Assembly: GCA_030247855.1 (NCBI GenBank)
Contig: JAPDRN010000002.1
Coordinates: forward strand, 744,001-808,000
Length of the DNA stretch: 64,000 nt
Direction: 5' to 3'
DNA from: Knufia peltigerae
Lineage: Eukaryota; Ascomycota; Eurotiomycetes; Chaetothyriales; Trichomeriaceae
Positions 56,190 through 64,000 of the stretch are shown here, in pieces. Position 1 is the first letter of the stretch; every line of letters begins with the position of its first letter. Position numbers and translations under genes: made by a program. The notes beneath the pieces were generated by a model, which saw only the letters and a program-made list of their open reading frames with translations, was not told where the DNA came from and searched no databases.

Positions 56190-57628
56190 TTTGATGGTTG
56201 TTGTTGCAGTATTCTTTCACTTGCTAGTTGTTTTCGGCAGTTGATGTAAACGGTGTCGGCCACCTTTGGTTATACTTGATCGCCTTTGACTCGAGTAAAG
56301 ATGTGTCGGACAAAAGACACCAGGTCCTGATTGATCGTATCACCCGTGGTCGACAACTTCCTCAACAAGTTATTACGAGTGGTAGAGTAGTGTCTTTTTG
56401 TGTAGGTAATGTGCAAGTGACAATAATATCCCGAGGAGGTAATGGGAAGTGAAGTAAATAAATGGATGATGATGATGATGATGGATCTTAGAGAAAGCGG
56501 GTTTCCCCACAATCATGGAGATTTTGATACCAGGTACTGCGTTGAACTCGTAAAACAATCACACCAGATGGGTGGAAAAATGGAAAGGGTAATACGGACA
56601 AACACCACACTCGATCGTTTTCAAGGCTACCTACGAATAGGTCAATGACGGGTCTACGAACGCCCTGTTTCTAGGCCCTACCCCCAACGTGAACATGACA
56701 GTGAGGACCAGGTTACTGTAGGACTGGCAAAAAGACCGTGGTTTACCGTCTCCATTTTTTTTTCCATTCTCACTCCGTATGACTTTTCGGGATCACTCCA
56801 AGCATACTTGACGGAGCTTCGGTTTAATACCTGCCTGTACCTTGGGCATTGTGACCTGGAGAGCACATTGTACTTTGTCAGGTCAACATCATTCACAAAG
56901 TGTCCGAAAACGATGCGTGAAGCCATACAAGGACAGGTTAACATGTCAGTTCGTAAGGTAGGGTCACAAGTCCCAGAACTCTCAGTTTCGAGGCATTGAA
57001 AGAATAGCCCCACGAAGTTTCTCTAGTTCTTCAAGCCAGGATCAAAGTGTCAAGTTTACGAGTTCCATGGATCCAATCAATGTGGGGTCAAGTGTTTTGT
57101 GGTCGGGTGGTGAGTTCGGCTTCAGAGGTGGGACAACTTTTTTTGACCGTACTGTCCTCGTTGATACGGTCCTTACCTAAATACATACCGGCTATCGAAG
57201 TGATGGATGTATGTTCATATTAGTACAGTACCTGCTGTTTAATCTGTTCCCTGTGCGAGAAAAGGAGGGCGATCAAAAAGCCAGTCACTGTAAGAATCCC
57301 AGTGATGGATGGTGGGGTCAATTACTGTACTGTACAAAACATAAAATGTTCCTATTAGGGCAGGAGATGGAAGTGAGGGGTTCAGACAAGATATGATAAG
57401 ATAATAACAATAACGATATGATAAGATTGATGTCGGATGTCTGTGACGGACAAAGATCAAGACATTTCTAGGACTTACACTCTGTAATACCGGATGCAAT
57501 CAATCCTTCATTACTACTCATTCAGATCATCCCACATACGTATATACAGTCATTACTTCCACATCCTCTCTCCAACTGTTCCCATGCCTCCTCATGAACA
57601 GTCTTTCCTTCTTCCTTTTCTCTCTCCC
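56190..57628. other. Intergenic, 1.4 kb, no gene seen
   Basis: Upstream of the VOC gene and downstream of the carboxypeptidase. It includes an ATG trinucleotide run (56464-56483) and scattered GATA-like sequences. None of the short frames has a domain. Confidence 0.5.
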
Positions 57629-59431
57629 CTAATAACTTGTATTCTTCATGGTCGTAAATGGTCCCACGGTGCCCAAATCGGGGATCCGACCCAACAAGAA
57701 CTCGAGATGCCTGTAGGCCGCGCTGGGGGCATACTGAGGAATCATGTGACCCGACAGTTGAACCGTCACCACGGTCAAACCTCTCTCGGTGTGGTACTGA
57801 CCCATGTGTCCTGCACCGGCCAGGTCGCCCAACTGATTGCTGTACGAGACGTGGTAAGGGACATAGAAATCATCCCACTCTGCGGGTGGAACCGAAAACC
57901 CTTGTCCTCCGTTGAAGGTCATGTTCTGAACTGCAACCAAAGTTCCGTTGAAGATCAAAACCATGTCGATGAGTCCATGGCCGATGATGACACGGTCGGC
58001 CTTTTCGATGACACCTGGCAACACGCTCAACGTCGATGGTGTAGACGTGTCCGTGTTGTTGACAAACACCGGGTCGGCACTGCATTCGTCCCAGGGTTGT
58101 ATCGGCGCGTGAATGGCCTTTTGCACGTCCGTCCGGTTGAAGTAGATGCTGGCTCCTTCGGGGAGATAGTCAAACGAACCGGGGAAACCCAGAACGTCCC
58201 AAAGCACAGGGCACGTCGTGAAGATTTGGTAGATGTCAAAGCAAGGGTTGACCTCGGAGATGGCATTAACTAAAGAATCAAAAGTGTCGCAGCTGTCGTC
58301 GTCGAGGTCGACGTTGGGAGGCGTGGGGAGGGGACCTTTGGGTGGGAACGTCAACGCCTCCTCCAAAAAGGACGTGTAGCCACAAGTGTCTGACATGTTG
58401 TTCAGTTGAGCCATGTAAGTCTTGTTCAAGGAGAGTGCGTCGGCCCAGTGGTTCGCAAACGCCGCGGCCGGGAGTTGTTCTTGAACCACGTCGTAACTCA
58501 GACTAGGGTCGTAGATCATGATGGAACTGATGTTGTAGTATTCCGTGTCGTTGGCGTTGAACATGGCATCCGCGATGTAGGGCACGTAGTAACCCGCGTA
58601 GGACTCGCCGGTGACATAGACAGTGTAACCTTGCATGGAAAAGGTCTTGACAAAGTTCTTGAAGAATCCCAAAAAGTCCGCTGCCACGTCGGCTTCTGAG
58701 GTCGCGTTGACTTTACCTTGAGTGAAACCGGTTCCCACGGGTTCTGTGACGCGAGCACACATTGTTAGCTTAGATGTGTCGTGTTGCAGGCATTAGACCT
58801 GGCCTAACTTACGTTCCACCCAGACCATGTTGGTCAGATTGGTCCATGACCAGAGATTTCGTACAGGCTTGTAAGTACCGTATTGCCATAAGAAGGGTCC
58901 GTTTTCTGAGCATATCGCGTTAGCAGGCAGAGCTTGATGGTCCTTTCCATGTTTGCTCTCCTAACCTTGTAGGAAGCCCTCTAGAGAACTGCAACCAGGA
59001 CCACCGTTGAGCCAAATCACAATTTCGTTCTTCGCCGCAGGGTTGGTCGAAGGGAAGAACCACCAAAACAGTTCCGGGGAGTCTTTGGCATCCGAAATGG
59101 GTAGAAGACCGGCATAGGATTCGCCGACGTCGAAGTCGACATCTGGGATCGCGCTTCCATTGACGGCGAATTCTGGGTAGGTGTTAGCAAAGAATGTCAG
59201 CAGGATCTCGCGGGGACCAGAGGTCATACTTTTGGTGGTGTTTGTCAAGAATTGATGCGAAGCTCGTTTCTCGAGTTGCGGAGTGGCTGGAGCTGCTGCT
59301 TCTGCTACTGCTGCCCTCGGTGCAATGTTCCTCTTGGCTTGAGGGAATTGTTTACCGACATGTGCACCTGTTCTCCGCGCTGAAACGGATGAAGCCAGGC
59401 CCAGGGCCAAGGTGATGAGGGACAATTTCAT
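57629..59431 (-). CDS. Secreted serine carboxypeptidase (peptidase family S10)
   Basis: Removes C-terminal residues from peptides; 557 aa from exons 59431-58966, 58905-58813 and 58743-57629. A signal peptide (MKLSLITLALGLASSVSA) is followed by a propeptide-like Ala-rich stretch ending LEKR, a likely Kex2 processing site near residue 56. The substrate-binding WLNGGPGCSSLEG is present, with nucleophile Ser234 in TGESYAGYYVPY, Asp in GHGLIDMV and His in LSGHMIPQYAPSA. Many N-glycosylation sites fit a secreted or vacuolar enzyme. The GESYAG motif occurs twice. The first copy, at Ser105 (DVGESYAGLLPIS), is in an N-terminal strand common to this fungal subfamily and is not the nucleophile. The ATG at 59431 is preferred over one 30 nt upstream because it begins the signal peptide. 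Confidence 0.95.
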
Positions 59432-60726
59432 GTCTGCGCACGAGGTGATGGTGATGACCAAAAGGACGTAACAACACCTCTACGGTAGGACAGGACAAGC
59501 AACAGAGATGAGGAAAACAACAATAAAAAAAGAAAGGCCGGTTGGGATTCGAAGCTTGGATGAGCTTGTCAACAAAACATAGGTACTCACCTACAAACTA
59601 CTTCGTGCCTGGGTTCAGGAAGCTCATGATGCATGATGCATGATGATGAAGCTACTTCTCCACCTCTGTGGTAACCCTGCGAGTCAGAGAAAGGAAGGTG
59701 ATTGACTGACGGAGAAAGCGAGAGGCAAAACAGGAAAAGGTACTCGCGTATGCAGTGAAGAGGAGAATCTCGTGGACGGAAAAGGCCGAAGGAGCTTTGG
59801 AGCCTGTCCTGTTGAAAGCGGTTGGAATGAAGATGAGAATGCTACCTTGCGATGGTGAGAAAGGTAACTAGGTTGCTAGTTGCCTCGTAGTATCGTAGTA
59901 CCCGTGAGAGCCCTATCAACACCATGACGCAGTAGACATGACCGGAATGATTGCTGATTTGACGGTCCGTAATGAATGGATCTGCACTACGAGTACGAGG
60001 GAGGGAGCACTAGACAGGGGTGTTGGAAAAGCCGGGGGAAGCTTGTGTTGCTAGTCGTGGGATGCTTATCGCTGGTTATGATTCGTGTACCTTGTGCGGA
60101 ACACGACTGAACTAGTTTGAGAGAAGAAAGTCGAGCTGGGGCCAAAGAGTACAACAAACAACCCTTGACCCATAAGGGAAGGTCAATAACTACCAGAACA
60201 TTCCGAAATAACCGAACGTGTTGTTCTTTGACTGGCTCGAGATAAATTTTGAACTGATCACACATGACGGAGTGAAAAGAAAATCGACAGGCTGGATGGA
60301 TCTCATGACTAATCTGTCCATGAACAGGGCGTTGATATAGGGGCCAGGTATTCTCAGAAGAATGCATTTTGACAAAGTCATCCCAGCAGTATCTCGGTCT
60401 TGCCTTTGGATAAACGGTCCCAAATAACTTTAGGGATCCGAGCGAGACCTTGTCGCTCACAGTACGTCCCTTGGCGCTGTGTTAAGAAGGCGTTGTAATA
60501 CTCATAGGAGGTACGTAGTAGACAGGTCCTGTACGAGTACTGCTCACACGATCAGGTAGGGCACGCTGTATCAGGTACAAGATACCAGGTACTGTACACT
60601 ACATTTCCGTCCCTGATCTTCTCAAGGATGGTATCGCATCAAGGTCCCAGAGGAATTGAACAGTCATCTTCATGAATACTCCATACTCAGGATTACCTCT
60701 GATGGACTTGTACGTACAAGTACCGT
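59432..60726. other. Intergenic, 1.3 kb, no gene seen
   Basis: Carboxypeptidase promoter and 3' flank of the GGT-family gene. It holds three tandem copies of CATGATG at 59625-59645. A 157-codon minus frame at 59987-60460 lacks any domain. Confidence 0.5.
59625..59645. repeat. Three copies of CATGATG
   Basis: A short tandem 7-mer about 200 nt upstream of the carboxypeptidase start codon, extended by one more ATG. Probably a simple repeat. Confidence 0.8.
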
Positions 60727-62772
60727 CTACGCGGGAATAGCCATTCCATCACCCCTCAAATCACTTCCACCGCTAAACACAGCCTGTCCCGTCTCTTCAT
60801 CCACATGTCTTCTGATAATCTGCCCTCTTCCAAACCTCCCTCGTTTCCAACCATTCACGACCTCGACATCATGACCCATCTTCTTCAACACCTTGACCAC
60901 TTCGTCGTCGATTCCTTCCTCCAGATACACAACATTCATCTGCTTCTCCCCATCCTCCGGCATTCCCGCACCGAGACAGATCCTCGGTGCGTCCAGTGCC
61001 TGTTGAGGATTCATGCCAAACACCTCCATGTTGAGCAACACCTGAACGTGGCCTTGTGGCTGCATGAACCCTCCCATGACACCATACACCGAATGCAACT
61101 GTCTCTCGGCTGCGTCTCCGTGGGTGATCATTCCGGGAATGATGGTATGGTAAGGTCTCTTTCCGCCCTGGTAGACGTTCGGATGGTCATCTGGCGCCAA
61201 GTCAAAGTTCGACCCCCGGTTCTGCAGCGTAAACCCACACCCTTGCGGGATGATACACGAGCCGAACCCCTCGTAGTTCGAGTTGATGAAACTGCACCCG
61301 TTGCCATCCTTGTCCGCGACGGCAAAGTACACCGTGTCACTGTGGTTCTGGGCTGGACTGCGCGGTTTGCCATGCGCGTGATCGACGGCTTTTTCCGGGT
61401 TGAACAGTTTCGCCCGCTCAGCCAGGTATTCTCTCGAGATCAATTCCGCAGACTTGACTGGCATGAACTCGGGATCCGTTACCCACCAGGCTGCATCCGC
61501 AAAGGCGATCCGGAGGGCTTCAATCACCGCATGTAGGTACGAGGCGCTGTTGTGATCTTCCAGAGCAAACGTCTGGATCTTGCCAGTCCGTTCCAGCTCC
61601 TCCAGAATCCCCAGGGCCATCAGGGCAACAATCCCCTGTCCGTTCGGAGGATGTTCCCACAGCTCGACAAAATAGTCCCCCGCATTGTCCGCCAACCGGT
61701 GCGGTCCTTTGTTTTTGACATTCTGACCTCGGAACTTGAGCGAGATGGCTTCAGGCTCATCTGCGCCGCGGTTCATATGGTCTTCCAGATCCGATAATTC
61801 CATGAACCCGCCCGAAAACCGAAGAACGTCGACGATGCTCTGCGCGATCTTGCCCGTGTAGAAGCCCTTCTTCCCCTCCGCCGCCACGGCCCTAAACGTT
61901 TGCGCCAGGCAAGGGTTGTGCATGATCTCACCTGCCCTTGGGGCCCGGACGAACTGATCCGCCTTCTTATCTCGTTTCAGCATCTCTCGGAAATTCGGCG
62001 ATGCTCGTTTCAAATCCGCTTCACCTGCTTGCCACTATTTCACACACTCTCATCAGCTCTATTCCCGTCGCTCTTGTGGTGATACGTAAGACTTACAAAG
62101 CTCGCAGCAAATTCACTGACAGGAAACCCTTCCTCACCCAGCTCAATCGCGGGCGTGAGGATCTGTTCCATACTGACCTTCCCACTACCAAACTTGGCAA
62201 TGGTGTCGACCCAACCTGCCGCCGCACCTGGTACCGTCACAGCGAGTGCACTGTGGGTAGGTATATTTCCGTTCTTCTGGCCCAGCTCTTTGCGTACTTG
62301 TTCGACCGAGGTATTCTTCGGACTCCTACCGGATCCATTCAACGCGTGTACTTTTTTGGTTTTGGCGTCGAAGAACAAACAAAACATGTCTCCTCCTATA
62401 CCGGTCGACGAGGGTTCGGTCATGTTTAACGCAGCAGCTGTACCGGAGGTGTTAGTGTTGTCTGGTTATGAGGGTGTGGGTGGGCGAGGTATATCGTACC
62501 GACTGCGACTGCGGCATCCTAAAGGGAAGAAAGCGAATATTAGACATGTTTCTGGGGGGGAGAGAAGATCAAGCCTTTGGTAGAATACATACAGCTGCGT
62601 TCCCACCCATCTTCAATATTCTCTGTCCTGCCTCGGCTGCTAGAGGTTGCGTACATGCCACCATACCCTTCGTACTGTGCACCACACTGCGCCTACTTGC
62701 GAATTGCACAAACGGTGGACTGGTGCTAGGGAAGACGGCCTCGGCCTTGAATGATTGCGTAGTTGAACCCAT
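60727..62772 (-). CDS. Gamma-glutamyltransferase/acylase family protein (Ntn hydrolase)
   Basis: A self-cleaving N-terminal nucleophile hydrolase of 615 aa from four exons: 62772-62593, 62518-62500, 62437-62097, 62034-60727. The 19-nt second exon restores the family motif GGNAADAAVAVAAALN. MTEPSSTGIGGDMF and LNGSGRSP mark the large subunit. The predicted autoprocessing site is before Thr414 in NHSDTVYFAVAD. Classical GGTs have a TTH(F/Y)S-type site; the DTVYF form is typical of GGT-like acylases and YwrD-type relatives. SFINSNYEGFGSC, NRGSNFDL and VYGVMGGFMQPQGH complete the small subunit. No signal peptide or membrane anchor is visible, unlike surface GGTs, so it is probably intracellular. 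The substrate is likely an amide or gamma-glutamyl compound but unproven. Confidence 0.93.
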
Positions 62773-63518
62773 TGTTGTCGAGTTTCAAGGTATGGCTGTC
62801 GCTATCTTGAGAGGAGGGGTACCAGTCGAATCGATCTGATCCTTAATCTCGTGTGTCCTTGGTCGAGATTTGTTCGATCGAAGAGAGAGGAAAGCAGGAA
62901 AATGACAAGAAGGGAAGTACAACAAGTCCCTACTTCAGGTGCCGAGTCTAGTTTGGTTCTCCGCCTTTGATATACTTTCGAGTAATAGTACGAGGAGGGA
63001 CAGAGAGAATGAATGAGTTTGGCAGATTATTTACCCGGGGAGCGAAATAAATTCATAGCATTTGAACGCGTGAGGGGCAAGATTCATCATATCAATTGGA
63101 CGAGTACGCCGTACAGGATGTACAGTAATTGATCGCCAGGGTTTTCGAATCATCCCTGTACAAAAGAGAAGATCCATTGGCTTGTCTTCTTTCAGGAAGA
63201 CCATCAAACTTGTCCATTCTGGCAGGTGAAAAGGCCATAGAATGATGCCGGCAACATCGCCATCGGCACAATAGCCGGTCGACCCTCTAACGGCTTGTTG
63301 AAGGACTTGTCCGTATCGATTGCGGGGAGTTGACAAAGATAAACGATAACGATAACGATAACGATAACGAGAGCGAGAGCAAGCGGGGCAAGTATTTACG
63401 GGACAAAAGAATGCGGCGATTCGAACTAGGAGGTCAGTCCATCTCATCGACGACCACCTTGCCAATACAGCCAACCTAGATCTCAAATACTTCACCTCAG
63501 GTACCTATAGGTAGGTAC
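62773..63518. other. Intergenic with a GATAAC repeat
   Basis: About 750 nt between two minus-strand genes. It contains four CGATAA units at 63344-63367, then CGAGAG twice. A 154-codon minus frame across it translates the repeat as Arg-Tyr pairs and is not a gene. Confidence 0.55.
63344..63379. repeat. (CGATAA)4 followed by (CGAGAG)2
   Basis: Hexanucleotide tandem repeat upstream of the GGT-family gene, about 570 nt from its start codon. Every unit also matches the HGATAR consensus of GATA factors, so it could act as a cluster of such sites, but a simple repeat is the safer reading. Confidence 0.75.
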
Positions 63519-64000
63519 TCAAAAGACAACCACCTCTTCTCTATAAGGCACAACCATCACGTCCCCAACCAACCCATAATCCACGACAGGAGGTAATAAT
63601 GCACCACCTGCACCTGGACTCCCAGGGCCAGTTCCACTGGTCTCCAAGTCAAACCAAATAGGTCTCATAACATTCCCCAACGGTGTAGCAACAATTACTT
63701 CCACCGTATTCACACCTTCAACCAACAATGTCTTGATGTCGGCCCGCGGTCTCGTCACGTCCAACGGAGGCAATTGAACCCCATTCACCCAAGCCCGGAG
63801 GGTGTGTACGATGAAGCCAAAGTCTATGATGGCTCCGGTGGCACTGCCTATACTTCCCACTGACGATCCAGAAAACGGCCAAGTAAACGTCGTATTATAA
63901 TACCCCCTTCCAGACACGTTTTTCAGTCCGTCAATCTCTTGCCACGATCCCAACTTCTCAAGGTGATGCGTCGTATTGTGTTTCTGAGTGCCCGTAGATA
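63519..64000 (-). CDS. C-terminal part of a large secreted carbohydrate-active-type protein (5' end outside window)
   Basis: An open frame runs from the right window edge to a stop at 63519, about 160 residues, with no start codon inside. It reads LEKLGSWQEIDGLKNVSGRG, then YYNTTFTWP, FGFIVHTLRAWVNGVQLPPL, VEGVNTVEVIVATPLGNVMR and DYGLVGDVMVVPYREE. This is the galactose-binding-like beta-sandwich found at the C-terminus of GH2-like and GH106 (alpha-L-rhamnosidase-type) fungal proteins, including the usual joint of Asn-Gly and Pro-Pro loops. The catalytic domain is beyond the window, so the enzyme class is inference. Confidence 0.75.
   Translation of the reverse strand, partial: STGTQKHNTTHHLEKLGSWQEIDGLKNVSGRGYYNTTFTWPFSGSSVGSIGSATGAIIDFGFIVHTLRAWVNGVQLPPLDVTRPRADIKTLLVEGVNTVEVIVATPLGNVMRPIWFDLETSGTGPGSPGAGGALLPPVVDYGLVGDVMVVPYREEVVVF

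Noticed and set aside
60805..61536. A 243-codon plus-strand frame opposite the GGT-family gene
   Set aside because: Lies wholly inside exon 4 of the GGT-family gene in antisense; no recognisable feature.
63031..63495. A minus-strand frame with Arg-Tyr repeats
   Set aside because: It is the translation of the CGATAA hexanucleotide repeat; flanking residues show no domain.

Overview
This is a stretch of nuclear DNA from a filamentous ascomycete (Pezizomycotina). The evidence is many genes interrupted by short GT-AG introns of about 45-135 nt, three Zn2Cys6 transcription factors, DHA1-type and sugar-porter MFS transporters, and fungal catabolic enzymes. An aromatic- and amine-degrading lineage of Eurotiomycetes (for example a black yeast of the Chaetothyriales) would fit, but that is inference from gene content. 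I found no rRNA, tRNA, CRISPR array or intact transposon. All exon boundaries were worked out by hand from splice signals, frame continuity and family motifs; every gene model closes with an intact frame.

Left part (1-16 kb). After a 2 kb stretch without a supported gene come a cytochrome P450 (1990-4014), a DHA1-type MFS transporter (6569-8669), a sugar porter (11698-13531) and a tandem-DUF427 protein (14260-15124). They are separated by unusually long empty stretches.

Centre (16-36 kb), a dense catabolic block: secreted type-B carboxylesterase; amidohydrolase; copper amine oxidase; cytochrome-b5-fused FMN 2-hydroxyacid dehydrogenase; 2-oxoglutarate/Fe(II) dioxygenase; Zn2Cys6 regulator; amino-acid/amine permease (APC); alpha/beta hydrolase; aldehyde dehydrogenase. 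These read as an import, deaminate, oxidise-aldehyde, oxidise-hydroxyacid route for an amine, with a local regulator. The permease/hydrolase divergent promoter carries six HGATAR sites, which suggests nitrogen control.

Right-centre (37-48 kb): two further DHA1-type MFS exporters and two Zn2Cys6 regulators. The third regulator (42372-44799) has its zinc cluster split by an intron and a CGG-N5-CCG site in its own upstream DNA.

Right part (48-64 kb): catalase; a frameshifted gene remnant; a threonine-aldolase-type PLP enzyme; a fumarylacetoacetate-hydrolase-family protein that converges on a two-domain VOC extradiol-type dioxygenase (together a possible aromatic meta-cleavage pair); a secreted S10 serine carboxypeptidase; a gamma-glutamyltransferase/acylase-family enzyme with a 19-nt micro-exon; and the 3' end of a large carbohydrate-active-type protein cut by the window edge.

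No single unknown molecular machine is evident. The items most worth checking are the amine/hydroxyacid catabolic block with its GATA-rich promoter, the VOC/FAH pair, and the micro-exons.
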